64,000 nucleotides of DNA from Xylanimicrobium pachnodae JCM 13526 = NBRC 107786 (GTDB lineage: Bacteria > Actinomycetota > Actinomycetes > Actinomycetales > Cellulomonadaceae): the NCBI GenBank assembly GCA_001592145.1, contig BCWJ01000004.1:124001-188000 (forward strand), in the 5' to 3' direction. The translations under genes were made by a program, and so were the position numbers. Shown here one piece after another: positions 55,090 to 63,998 of the stretch. A model generated the notes under the pieces. The model did no database searches. It was not told where the DNA came from and was given only the letters and a program-made list of their open reading frames with translations. Positions within the stretch are counted from its first letter, which is position 1. The number at the start of each line of letters is the position of its first letter.

Positions 55090-56136
55090 TCAGACCTTGG
55101 CCGCCGCGGCCCTCAGGGCCTTGGCTGCCTTCTTCGCATCGGCCTTGGCGAGCGCCCGCGCGGTGGGGATGCGGCGCTGGCGCGGGTCGAACGCGTCGCG
55201 CAGCCCGTCGCCGATGAAGTTGACGCACAGGGCGATCGTCACGATGAACGCACCGGGCCACCAGAACAGCCAGGGGCGGGTGGCGAACGCGTCCGAGTAC
55301 TCGTTGATGATCTGGCCCAGCGACACCTCGGGGGCACGGATGCCGAACCCGAGGAACGACAGCGCCGTCTCGAGCAGCATGGCCGAGGCCATGAGCAGCG
55401 TCGAGTTGACGATGATGACGCCCACCGCGTTGGGCAGGATGTGCTTGAACATGATGCGGGCGTCGGAGGCGCCGGCCACGCGGGCCGCGTCCACGAACTC
55501 CTGCTCGCGCAGCGCGAGGAACTGGGCGCGCACCAGGCGGGCCATGGTGGTCCACGTGACCAGGGAGAGCGCGAAGGCCAGCGTCCAGGGGCTCGCGCCG
55601 CCCACCAGGATGCCCAGGATGGCGCCGACCATGATGGTCGGGATGGTGATGACCATGTCGGTGAACCGCATGATGACCGAGTCGGTGCGGCCCCGGTAGT
55701 ACCCGGAGAACGCGCCGAGCACCACGCCGATCGCCGTCGACAGGACGCCGATGACGACCATGACGGTCAGCGACTGCTGGGTGCCGCGCATGACCATGGC
55801 GAACACGTCACGGCCCACGTTGTCCTGGCCGAACGGGTGCGCCCCGAACGTGAACCGGCCGTCCACGAAGCCCATCGTGGGGGCCCCGCTGGGGTTGACG
55901 ATCGCGTTCATCTCCCGGAAGCCGTGCTGCCACCAGCCGGGGATCGGGCCCCAGCCGATCGACGTGGTGACCAGGACGACCAGGGCGAGCAGCACGACCA
56001 CGGAGATCATCGCGCCGCGGTGCCGCAGGAACCTGCGCGCGACGATGCGGCCCTGCGAGAGGCCCTCGACCTCCTTGAGCTCGATGGCGTTCTCGACGGC
56101 GTCCTGCTCGGGTTCGAGGTTGGTTGCGGTGCTCAT
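55090..56136 (-). CDS. oligopeptide ABC permease (OppC/DppC type)
   Basis: 348 residues from ATG 56136, overlapping the OppB-like gene by four bases. N-terminal charged tail, one helix, an outer loop with HPFGQDNVGRDVFA (the OppC signature), five more helices, coupling EAA loop VDAARVAGASDARIMFKHILPNA. A Lys/Ala-rich basic C-tail follows. Partner of the enlarged OppB-like permease. Confidence 0.92.
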   Translation of the reverse strand: MSTATNLEPEQDAVENAIELKEVEGLSQGRIVARRFLRHRGAMISVVVLLALVVLVTTSIGWGPIPGWWQHGFREMNAIVNPSGAPTMGFVDGRFTFGAHPFGQDNVGRDVFAMVMRGTQQSLTVMVVIGVLSTAIGVVLGAFSGYYRGRTDSVIMRFTDMVITIPTIMVGAILGILVGGASPWTLAFALSLVTWTTMARLVRAQFLALREQEFVDAARVAGASDARIMFKHILPNAVGVIIVNSTLLMASAMLLETALSFLGFGIRAPEVSLGQIINEYSDAFATRPWLFWWPGAFIVTIALCVNFIGDGLRDAFDPRQRRIPTARALAKADAKKAAKALRAAAAKV

Positions 56137-57749
56137 GCGTTCACCCGGATTCGAGGGTCGAGGGCGGCGTAGATGAAGTCGACGAGGATGCTGGCGACGA
56201 TCAGCATGGAGCCGACCACCAGGAAGTGGCCCATGACCACCTCGACCTCGGCACGGCGCAGCCCGTTGATGAACAGCTGGCCCATGCCGCTCCACCCGAA
56301 GATCGACTCCGTGATGATGGCGCCACCGATCATGGCCGCCACGTCGAGCGGCACGATCGTGGCCAGCGGGATGAGCGCGTTGCGGAACGCGTGCCGCACG
56401 GTGACCACGCGCTCCGACAGGCCCTTCGCGCGGGCCGTGCGGATGTAGTCCTGGTTCATCACCTCGAGCATCGAGGCGCGGGTGTACCGCGTGTACCCGG
56501 CGAACGAGATGAGCACCAGCGTGATGGTGGGCAGCAGGATGTGCGTGAACTGGTCGAGCGTCATGATCCAGAAGTCCCCGCGCAGCCCGGGGGTCTGCGA
56601 GCCCATCGTGGAGATGGGGCGGTGGTTGATCTGCGAGGCCTGGTTGTACATGAGCCAGACCTGCATGATGCGGTCCACGAACAGGAACGCGCCGACGGCG
56701 AGGGCGGTCACCGAGGCGACCCGCACGGACACGCCGCGGTCGTCACCACCGAACAGCCACCCGATCAGTGCGCCGGACGCCACGGCGGCCACGGCCAGCC
56801 CCAGGATGAGGGGCCAGCTCGCGTTCACGAACACGAACTGCAGCGGCGTCTTGAGGGCCACGCCCACGACGACCGCGGTCAGTGCCGCGTACAGGGCCCG
56901 CTTGTTGGCCAGTCCGGCGGTCAGGGCGACGACGCCGAACGCGACGGCCGTGCCCAGCACGGCGATGCCCAGGTGCCCGAGGCTCGGATCCAGGATCCAG
57001 TCGGTCGCGGAGATGAAGGTCAGCAGTGCCACGTTGCCCACCGTGGCGGCCGCGAACGAGATCCACCGGGTGCGCCGGGTGCCGCCGACGACGGCGGACA
57101 GCAGCGCGCCGCCGATCACCGCGAGCACCGCGATCGTGTGCCACGCGATGGTCGGGTCCCGCAGGAAGTCGTTGAAGCCGATCGCGCCCCACACCTTGAG
57201 GAGCACCGCCACCCAGAACGAGGGCAGCGAGAAGAGCACGAACGAGAAGAAGGTCACGGCGTAGTCGAAGCGCGTGTACTGACGCAGCGCCGCCACCATG
57301 CCCACCAGGACGCCCAGTCCGATGGCCAGCACGATCGCGCCGAACACGAGGGTCAGGGTGCTGGGCAGCGCGGTGCCGATCATCGCGGTGACGGGCTGGC
57401 CGGTGCGCCAGCTCACCCCGAGGTCGCCCGTGAGCACGTTGCCCAGCCACAGGAAGTAGCGGATCAGCGGCGGCGTGTCGAGGTTGAGGAGCGCGATGCG
57501 CTCGTCGATGAGCTGGCCGGCGTTGGGGGCCGTCGAGAACAGGAGGTCCTCGAGGGGGTCCACCGAGTACGAGAACAGCATGAAGACGATGAACGTGGCG
57601 CCGAGCAGCACGAACAGGGACGACAGCAGGCGCCGAGCCAGGAACGTGAGCATCGGGGCCGAGCGCGCGATCCGCGAGCGTCGCGTGGGGACCGGTGCGG
57701 CGGGCGCTTCGAGAGCGCTCTCGACCTCGGTCGTCACAGTGGTGGCCAT
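56133..57749 (-). CDS. oligopeptide ABC permease (OppB/DppB type) with a large internal membrane insertion
   Basis: 538 residues, whereas the family is usually 310-340. Residues 33-195 and 385-538 form a normal OppB (RRLLSSLFVLLGATFIVFML, TGDLGVSWRTGQPV, EAA loop DYIRTARAKGLSERVVTVRHAFRNALIP, ending DFIYAALDPRIR). Between them, about residues 198-372, lies an extra segment with five or six hydrophobic helices and no motif I know. The frame is intact across it, so it is not a sequencing artefact by appearance. Downstream of the substrate-binding gene, behind a terminator-like hairpin. Confidence 0.88.
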   Translation of the reverse strand: MATTVTTEVESALEAPAAPVPTRRSRIARSAPMLTFLARRLLSSLFVLLGATFIVFMLFSYSVDPLEDLLFSTAPNAGQLIDERIALLNLDTPPLIRYFLWLGNVLTGDLGVSWRTGQPVTAMIGTALPSTLTLVFGAIVLAIGLGVLVGMVAALRQYTRFDYAVTFFSFVLFSLPSFWVAVLLKVWGAIGFNDFLRDPTIAWHTIAVLAVIGGALLSAVVGGTRRTRWISFAAATVGNVALLTFISATDWILDPSLGHLGIAVLGTAVAFGVVALTAGLANKRALYAALTAVVVGVALKTPLQFVFVNASWPLILGLAVAAVASGALIGWLFGGDDRGVSVRVASVTALAVGAFLFVDRIMQVWLMYNQASQINHRPISTMGSQTPGLRGDFWIMTLDQFTHILLPTITLVLISFAGYTRYTRASMLEVMNQDYIRTARAKGLSERVVTVRHAFRNALIPLATIVPLDVAAMIGGAIITESIFGWSGMGQLFINGLRRAEVEVVMGHFLVVGSMLIVASILVDFIYAALDPRIRVNA

Positions 57750-57886
57750 GGGTTCCTTGCCTGTGAGGAAGGGCTGATCAACGGGCGTTTAAGCAATCTT
57801 TGCGTGCGCGGGGGGCGACCCCTACGAATGGGGCGCGTCTGACTGAGGGTGTGACGCAAAGCGATCAGGTGGTGGGTGGACGAAAA

Positions 57887-57920
57887 CGGGGGTACCGGGC
57901 GCGGCCGCCCGGTACCCCCG
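57887..57920 (-). terminator. intrinsic terminator/attenuator between SBP and OppB-like genes
   Basis: 14-bp perfect stem (cgggggtaccgggc / gcccggtacccccg), six-base loop, followed on the minus strand by GTTTTCG. Nineteen bases after the SBP stop. Best classic rho-independent structure in the window; partial read-through would give more binding protein than permease. Confidence 0.8.
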
Positions 57921-57938
57921 CCTCGTGGAAACGGCGTG

Positions 57939-59774
57939 TCAGCTACCCGCGAGCTCCCACTCCCAGAAGTTCCAGAAGATGGTCGGCGCAAGGGTGCTCG
58001 CCGAGACGTTCTGGAGCCGGTCGCTGTGCGCGACGACGCCCGGGTGCTGGAAGAGCGGGAGGCCGTAGCCACCGTGGAAGAGCAGGGAGTCCATCTCGGC
58101 CGCCAGGGCGCGCACCTCGGGCGTGGTGTCGTCCGTCGCGACGGAGATCTCGCCCCAGATCTCGTCCACCCGCGCGTCCGAGAACCCGCCGATGTTGTTC
58201 AGGCCGCCCGTGACGTAGTTCGCGCGGCCGTTGAGCAGCAGCGTGTTGGTGGACTGCCAGGCGAAGATCGCGGCGTCGAACGTGCCGTCACCGGAGCGCA
58301 GGATCGTGCCCCAGTTGTCGTTGCCCGCGTCGATGACGTTGAAGCCGGCCGGGGCGACAGACTCCTGGATGATCTGGAACTGGTTGACGCGGCGGGTCAG
58401 CGCCGTGCTGTACAGGATCCGGACGTCGATGGTCTCGGGGAGATCCGGGTAGAGGGCCCGTGCCTGGTCGAGGAGCTCGGCGGCCTTCTCGTTGCTCCCG
58501 GCGCCGAAGAACTCCGAGCCGTTCGCGGCCACGGCCTCGGCGTAGCCGGGTGCGCCCGGGACGAACGCGAAGGAGTTGCGCATCGTCGCATCGGGCTGCA
58601 GCGGCGTGATGAGGGTGTCCACGATCTGCTGACGCGGGACGGCCGCCAGGAATGCCTGGCGGACCAGGCGCGCCACCTCGGCGTCGCCGCCGTAGGTCGC
58701 GGGGTCGAACGGCCCGTAGTTGTTCTGCATGAGGGTGATGTGCTCCCACACCGCCTCCGGCGTCGCCACGTAGCTGATGCGGTCCACGGTGCCGAGGGTC
58801 TTCATGACGTCGGCCGTGTTCTCGGGAGAGATGAGGTCCACCTCGCCGTTCTGCAGCGCCGTGACCTGCGCCATCGACTCGCCGATGAAGCGCACGGTGA
58901 TCTCGTCGACGTGCGGGATCGGACCCCAGTCGAACAGCTCGTTGCGCACCAGTGTGAGGTGCTGGTTCTCGATGAACTCACCCAGGACGAACGGCCCCGT
59001 GGACAGGAACATGCGCTCGTCGCTCGGCATCGACGTGAAGTTGAAGCCGTTGTTCCAGGTGTCGGCGATCTTGGCCAGCGCCGCGGTGTCGTTCTCGCGG
59101 AAGGCCGCCACGAGGGCGTCCTTCGCCTCCTGCGGGTCCTCGATGTCCAGCGCGATGCCTGCCGTCGCGTGCGCCGCCACCGTGGTGGGGCCCAGCGCCA
59201 TGAGCCAGTCCGACTGCTCACCGTCGAACGTGAGGGTCAGCGTGCGGCCGTCCTCCGAGATCTCCGGGAACTGCGAGACGAGGCCCATGACGTCGCTCGT
59301 GCCGCCGAAGAACACCTGGTCGTCCGCGACGGGCAGCGGGTTGCCCTCGTCGTCGTACTCGACGCCGTCGATGGTGTTGAACTTCGGGTTCTGCGCGCCC
59401 CAGGTCAGGATGAGGTCGGCCGCGTCGAACGGCGTGCCGTCCGACCACACGACGCCCTCGTTGACACTCCACTCGACCACCAGCGGGTCCTCGGAGATCG
59501 TCGTGATCGTGCCGAAGTCCTCGTTGAACTGCAGCTCGAGGTTGTCGTCGTAGAAGAAGAACCGCGCGTTGGTCATGTACTGGATGTTCGCGTTGGCCGT
59601 CGCGTTCACCCCGCGCAGGTTGTTCTGCGAGAAGAAGGGCTCGGGCCACGCGACGGTGACGGACGATGCCGCCGAACCTTCCACGCCGGCAACTTCAGGG
59701 GTCGAGCAGGCCGACAGCGCGAGGGCACCCGCCATGGCGGCGGTGATCGCGGCGGCAGTACGCCTGGTCTTCAT
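57939..59774 (-). CDS. family 5 peptide-binding lipoprotein (SBP_bac_5)
   Basis: About 611 residues from ATG 59774 (MKTRRTAAAI) with AGGA upstream; the frame could start five codons earlier. Lipobox LSAC near residue 23. Typical family features: WSVNEGVVWSDGTPFDAADLILTW and the late RVDEIWGEI, with length fitting peptide/nickel/opine binding proteins. Receptor of the OppBC-ATPase system. The 228-bp region upstream is unusually AT-rich for this genome (59860-59935) and should contain its promoter, though no exact -10/-35 pair can be singled out. Confidence 0.92.
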   Translation of the reverse strand: MKTRRTAAAITAAMAGALALSACSTPEVAGVEGSAASSVTVAWPEPFFSQNNLRGVNATANANIQYMTNARFFFYDDNLELQFNEDFGTITTISEDPLVVEWSVNEGVVWSDGTPFDAADLILTWGAQNPKFNTIDGVEYDDEGNPLPVADDQVFFGGTSDVMGLVSQFPEISEDGRTLTLTFDGEQSDWLMALGPTTVAAHATAGIALDIEDPQEAKDALVAAFRENDTAALAKIADTWNNGFNFTSMPSDERMFLSTGPFVLGEFIENQHLTLVRNELFDWGPIPHVDEITVRFIGESMAQVTALQNGEVDLISPENTADVMKTLGTVDRISYVATPEAVWEHITLMQNNYGPFDPATYGGDAEVARLVRQAFLAAVPRQQIVDTLITPLQPDATMRNSFAFVPGAPGYAEAVAANGSEFFGAGSNEKAAELLDQARALYPDLPETIDVRILYSTALTRRVNQFQIIQESVAPAGFNVIDAGNDNWGTILRSGDGTFDAAIFAWQSTNTLLLNGRANYVTGGLNNIGGFSDARVDEIWGEISVATDDTTPEVRALAAEMDSLLFHGGYGLPLFQHPGVVAHSDRLQNVSASTLAPTIFWNFWEWELAGS

Positions 59775-60017
59775 GGGGAGTCCTGTCATCGAGCGAGCGC
59801 GGCGGCCGGGCCCGCGTTGTCAGGGCCCTCCGTCCGCTGCGGGACTCCCAGAATCTAAGGACTGACCTCACCCATTTGTCCGTTTTATCACTTGACCGGG
59901 TCTTTACCGTTACCGATCCGTGATATTCGTGCCGCGAGCGCGTCAGACCCCTACCGCCACATGCGCCACCTGAGTGGTCGCGCCGTCGTCGTGCGGGGCA
60001 GGTCAGGCCACGGGATC

Positions 60018-61997
60018 TCAGGCCGCGGGGACCTGCGGGCCGATGTCCAGGCTCGCGCCGGGAATGGCCGCGAGGAGCTCTCGCGTGTACTCCTGCTCCG
60101 GGGAGTCGAAGATCGTGTCCGTGGAGCCCTGCTCGACGATCCGCCCGTTCTGCATGACGCAGACCTTGTCCGCGATCTGCCGCACCACCGCCAGGTCGTG
60201 CGTGATGAACAGGTAGGACAGGCCCAGCTCCGCTTGGAGGTCGTTGAGCAGGGTGAGCACCTGCGCCTGGACCAGCACGTCGAGGGCCGAGACGGCCTCG
60301 TCGAGCACGATCACCTCGGGGTTCAGGGCCAGCGCCCGCGCGACGGCGATGCGCTGACGCTGGCCACCCGAGAGCTCGTTGGGGAAGCGCCGCATCATCG
60401 TGGACGGCAGCGCGACCATGTCGAGCAGCTCGCGCACCCGCTTCTCGCGCGCCTTGGCGTCACCCACCTGGTGGACGCGCAACGGCTCCTCGATGGTGCG
60501 GTAGATCGAGAACATGGGATCCAGGGACCCGTAGGGGTTCTGGAACACCGGCTGGATCCGCCGCCGGAACCGGAACGCCTCCTTGCCGCGCAGCGACGTG
60601 ATGTCGACGCCGTCGAACTCGACGGTCCCCGCCGTCGGCTCCAGCAGGCCCAGCACCATGTTGGCCGCCGTGGACTTGCCCGAGCCGGACTCCCCCACGA
60701 GCGCCAGGGTGGTCCCGCGGGCCACCGAGAAACTGATCTGGTCGACCGCCGTGAAGTCGGTGCCCGTGCCGGGGCGCGACCCGCGGATACGGAACACCTT
60801 GGTGAGGTCCTTGACCTCGACCACGTTGTCGGCGTGCTTGTGCCCGCCCGACTCGGCGTGCGACGCGAGCAGCTCGTCGGTCTCGATGCCCGCGGCGTGC
60901 GCGCTCTGGATGCGGCGGCTCGCCAGCGACGGCGCCGCGGCTACGAGGCGCTGCGTGTAGGGGTGCCGCGGTGCGCGCAGGATCTGGCGCGAGGGCCCCG
61001 ACTCGACGATCTTGCCCTTGTACATGACCACGAGGTGCTCGGCGCGCTCCGCGGCCAGGCCCAGGTCGTGCGTGATGAACAGGACGGCGGCACCCAGCTC
61101 CGCGGTCAGCGTCCCCAGGTGGTCCAGGATCGTCTTCTGCACGGTGACGTCCAGCGCCGACGTCGGCTCGTCGGCGATGAGCAGCCGGGGCCGGGCCGCG
61201 AGCCCCATCGCGATGAGCGCGCGCTGGCGCATGCCGCCGGAGAACTCGTGCGGGTACTGGCGGGCCCGCCGTTCGGCATCGCCCAGCCCGGCCTCCGCGA
61301 GCAGGCCCGCCACCCGGTCGGTGGGCGACGCACCCGTGACGTGCTCCGCCGCCAGCGCCTCCGCCTCGCGCAGGCCCGCCTGCTCCAGGATGCCGACGGC
61401 CTGCGCGCGCGTGGTCGAGCCCACGTGGAGCGCCGCCTCGGCCTTCTCGACCGCCTTCTCGGCCACCCCGGCCTGCCGCAGCGCGGCCAGGAGCTCCTTC
61501 TTCCCGGCGCTGCCCAGGTAGAGGTCGTCGCCCGACGGCGTCGTCTCGATCTCGACGAGCGCGTCGGTGAGCTGCTGCCGGCGCCGGCGCGTGTCCACAC
61601 CGTTGGCCTTGAGTGCCTCCTTGATCTGGAACCCGATGCGCCACACCGGGTTGAGGTTCGACATCGGGTCCTGCGGGACCAGGCCGATCTTGCGGCCGCG
61701 CAGGTCGATGATCTCCTTCTTGGACGCGCCGACCAGCTCGCGGCCGTCGAACTTGATGGAGCCGCCCGTGATCGTGCCCGTGCCGGGCAGCAGGTTGATG
61801 ACGGCGTGCGCGAGCGTCGACTTGCCCGATCCGGACTCGCCCACGATCGCCACGGACTGGCCGGGGTAGATCGTCAGGTCGACGCCGCGCACCGCCTGCA
61901 CCACGCCCTGCGACGTCGTGAAGGAGACCTCGAGACCGGTGACGTCGAGCAGCGGCTGCGCGGGATCCGTCGAGGCGGGAGCGTTGTCAGTGGTCAT
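60018..61997 (-). CDS. peptide ABC ATPase, DppD-DppF fusion with an insertion in NBD1
   Basis: 659 residues from ATG 61997, overlapping the DppC stop. NBD1: Walker A GESGSGKSTLAH, Q-loop VPQDPMSNLNP (Gln109), signature FSGGMRQRAL (252), Walker B LLIADEPTSALD. Between Q-loop and signature there are about 143 residues instead of roughly 60; residues 140-225 are an extra Ala/Glu/Arg-rich, mostly helical segment. NBD2 (Walker A GESGSGKSTAAN, signature LSGGQRQRIAVAR, Walker B VIVLDEAVSALD) is normal. Ends the second transporter operon. Confidence 0.9.
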   Translation of the reverse strand: MTTDNAPASTDPAQPLLDVTGLEVSFTTSQGVVQAVRGVDLTIYPGQSVAIVGESGSGKSTLAHAVINLLPGTGTITGGSIKFDGRELVGASKKEIIDLRGRKIGLVPQDPMSNLNPVWRIGFQIKEALKANGVDTRRRRQQLTDALVEIETTPSGDDLYLGSAGKKELLAALRQAGVAEKAVEKAEAALHVGSTTRAQAVGILEQAGLREAEALAAEHVTGASPTDRVAGLLAEAGLGDAERRARQYPHEFSGGMRQRALIAMGLAARPRLLIADEPTSALDVTVQKTILDHLGTLTAELGAAVLFITHDLGLAAERAEHLVVMYKGKIVESGPSRQILRAPRHPYTQRLVAAAPSLASRRIQSAHAAGIETDELLASHAESGGHKHADNVVEVKDLTKVFRIRGSRPGTGTDFTAVDQISFSVARGTTLALVGESGSGKSTAANMVLGLLEPTAGTVEFDGVDITSLRGKEAFRFRRRIQPVFQNPYGSLDPMFSIYRTIEEPLRVHQVGDAKAREKRVRELLDMVALPSTMMRRFPNELSGGQRQRIAVARALALNPEVIVLDEAVSALDVLVQAQVLTLLNDLQAELGLSYLFITHDLAVVRQIADKVCVMQNGRIVEQGSTDTIFDSPEQEYTRELLAAIPGASLDIGPQVPAA

Positions 61998-62995
61998 CGG
62001 GTACGCGCCTTCGGGTCGAGGGCGTCGCGCACGACGTCGCCCATCATGATGAAGCCGAGCACGGTCAGGCCGAGGGCCGCGCCCGGGTAGAGCAGGAGCT
62101 GCGGGGACGTGCGGATGACCGCCTGGGCCCGGGAGATGTCCCCACCCCACGACACGGTCGACGGCGGCAGGCCCACACCGAGGAAGGACAGGGTCGCCTC
62201 CACCACGATGAACGTCCCGAGCGCCACCGTCGCCGTCGCGATCACCGGGGCGATCGCGTTGGGGATGATGTGGCGCAGCAGGATCCCGGAGCGGCTCAGG
62301 CCCAGCGCCTGCGCCGCGGTGACGAACTCGTTGTTCTTCACGCTCATCACGGCGCCGCGCGTGATGCGCGCGATCTGGGGCCAGCCGAACACCGCGAGCA
62401 CGCCCGCGATGAGGAACGTGGTGCGGCTCTCGGAGAAGACGGAGGCGACCAGGATCGCGGCCAGCAGCAGGGGGATCGCGAAGAAGATGTCGGTGATGCG
62501 CGACAGGATCGCGTCGAACCACTTGCCGTAGTAGCCGGCGAGCGAGCCGATGATGACGCCGAACACCGACACGCCCAGCGTGGTCAGCACGCCGACCGTG
62601 ACCGAGGCCCGAGCGCCGAAGATGACGCGCGCATAGACGTCGCACCCCTGGCGGTCGAACCCGAACCAGTGGCCCGCCTCCGGGCCGCCCACCGATCGCG
62701 ACAGGTCACAGAAGCGCGGGTCGGTCTGGGAGAACACGCCCGGGAAGAGGGCGACGAGGACGACGAGCAGGATGATGGCCGCGGAGACCCAGAACAGGAC
62801 CCGGCCCCGCATCTGGACCCACGCGTCGCGCCACAGGCTGCTGGGCGCGGACGACTCGTCCGGAGCGTCGACCGCCCCGAGGACCGGCGACTGGTCGAGG
62901 TCGGCGAAGAAGTGCGCCTGGCCGGCACGTACCCCGACGGCTGCGCCCTCCGGGACGTCCTCGGTGGGAATGTCGTTGGCAGCGGCGTCAGGCAT
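61994..62995 (-). CDS. peptide ABC permease (DppC type)
   Basis: 333 residues. Charged N-terminal tail of 60 residues, first helix, periplasmic loop with HWFGFDRQGCDVYARVIFGARAS, five further helices and EAA loop FVTAAQALGLSRSGILLRHIIPNA. It overlaps the DppB gene by eight bases and the ATPase gene by four. Confidence 0.92.
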   Translation of the reverse strand: MPDAAANDIPTEDVPEGAAVGVRAGQAHFFADLDQSPVLGAVDAPDESSAPSSLWRDAWVQMRGRVLFWVSAAIILLVVLVALFPGVFSQTDPRFCDLSRSVGGPEAGHWFGFDRQGCDVYARVIFGARASVTVGVLTTLGVSVFGVIIGSLAGYYGKWFDAILSRITDIFFAIPLLLAAILVASVFSESRTTFLIAGVLAVFGWPQIARITRGAVMSVKNNEFVTAAQALGLSRSGILLRHIIPNAIAPVIATATVALGTFIVVEATLSFLGVGLPPSTVSWGGDISRAQAVIRTSPQLLLYPGAALGLTVLGFIMMGDVVRDALDPKARTR

Positions 62996-63914
62996 AACGG
63001 ATCCTCGGGTCGAGCACGGCGTAGAGCAGGTCCACGATCAGGTTGGAGATCAGGTACACGATCACCAGGAACGTGGTGACCGAGACGATCGTGGGCGCCT
63101 CGTGGCGCGTGATGGCGGAGTAGAGCAGGTTCCCGACGCCGGGGATGTTGAAGATGCCCTCGGTGACCACGGCGCCACCGAGCAGGGCTCCCACGTCGGT
63201 GCCGATGAACGTCACCACGGGGATCAGCGAGTTGCGCAGCACGTGCACGCGCATCACACGGCCGGTCGACAGGCCCTTCGCCGTCGCGGTGCGCACATGG
63301 TCGGCGGTGCGGTTCTCCGCCACCGTCGTGCGCGTGAGTCGCAAGATATAGGCGAACGACGCCGATGCCAGCACGATCGCGGGCAGGATCAGCGTGCGGA
63401 ACGACACGTTCGACCCGACCGTGGCGGGCACCCAGCCGAGCTTGACACCGAACAGCACCTGGCCGGCGAAGCCGATGACGAAGATCGGCACGGCGATGAG
63501 GACGAGCGAGATCACCAGGAACGTCGAGTCGAAGATCCCGCCCTTGCGGATACCGGCCCACAGGCCCACGCCGATGCCGGCCACCGACTCGATGACGAGC
63601 GTCATCGCGGCCAGCTTGACGGTGGTGGGGAACGCGGCGGCGAGCAGGTCCGCGACCGGTCGCCGGGAGAACGACATCCCGAAGTCACCGGTCAGCAGGT
63701 TGCGCAGGTAGATGCCGTACTGGACCAGGAACGGCTGGTCGAGGTGGTACTGGGCACGGAGCTGCTCGGCCACCGCCGGGGGCAGCCCGCGCTCCCCGCC
63801 CAGCGCCGCGATCGGGTCGCCGGGTAACAGGAACACCATCGCGTAGATCAGCAGAGTCGCCCCGAGGAACACCGGGATCATCTGCAACAGCCGTCGGCCT
63901 GCGTACCACGCCAT
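62988..63914 (-). CDS. peptide ABC permease (DppB type)
   Basis: 308 residues, normal size, in contrast to the other OppB-like permease of this window. N-terminal helix RRLLQMIPVFLGATLLIYAMVF, family loop LTGDFGMSFSRRPV, and EAA loop VRTATAKGLSTGRVMRVHVLRNSLIP. Expected to lie downstream of a substrate-binding gene just outside the right edge. Confidence 0.93.
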   Translation of the reverse strand: MAWYAGRRLLQMIPVFLGATLLIYAMVFLLPGDPIAALGGERGLPPAVAEQLRAQYHLDQPFLVQYGIYLRNLLTGDFGMSFSRRPVADLLAAAFPTTVKLAAMTLVIESVAGIGVGLWAGIRKGGIFDSTFLVISLVLIAVPIFVIGFAGQVLFGVKLGWVPATVGSNVSFRTLILPAIVLASASFAYILRLTRTTVAENRTADHVRTATAKGLSTGRVMRVHVLRNSLIPVVTFIGTDVGALLGGAVVTEGIFNIPGVGNLLYSAITRHEAPTIVSVTTFLVIVYLISNLIVDLLYAVLDPRIRYA

Positions 63915-63958
63915 CAGCGCTGCCCTTTCGTTCGTGCTTCGAGCCAGGGTGTCACGAC

Positions 63959-63998
63959 GTCACGCCGCTCCGGGACCGCAGCCCCGGAACGGCGTGAC
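63959..63998 (-). terminator. hairpin upstream of dppB, probably behind an SBP gene outside the window
   Basis: 16-base arms with one mismatch (gtcacgccgctccggg and cccggaacggcgtgac) and an eight-base loop, 45 bases before the DppB start. It mirrors the hairpins behind the other two binding-protein genes in the window, so a binding-protein stop probably lies just past 64000. Confidence 0.6.

Noticed and set aside
57876-59858. 660-codon plus-strand open frame opposite the peptide-binding gene
   Set aside because: Composition of an antisense shadow; the opposing frame has a lipobox and SBP_bac_5 motifs.
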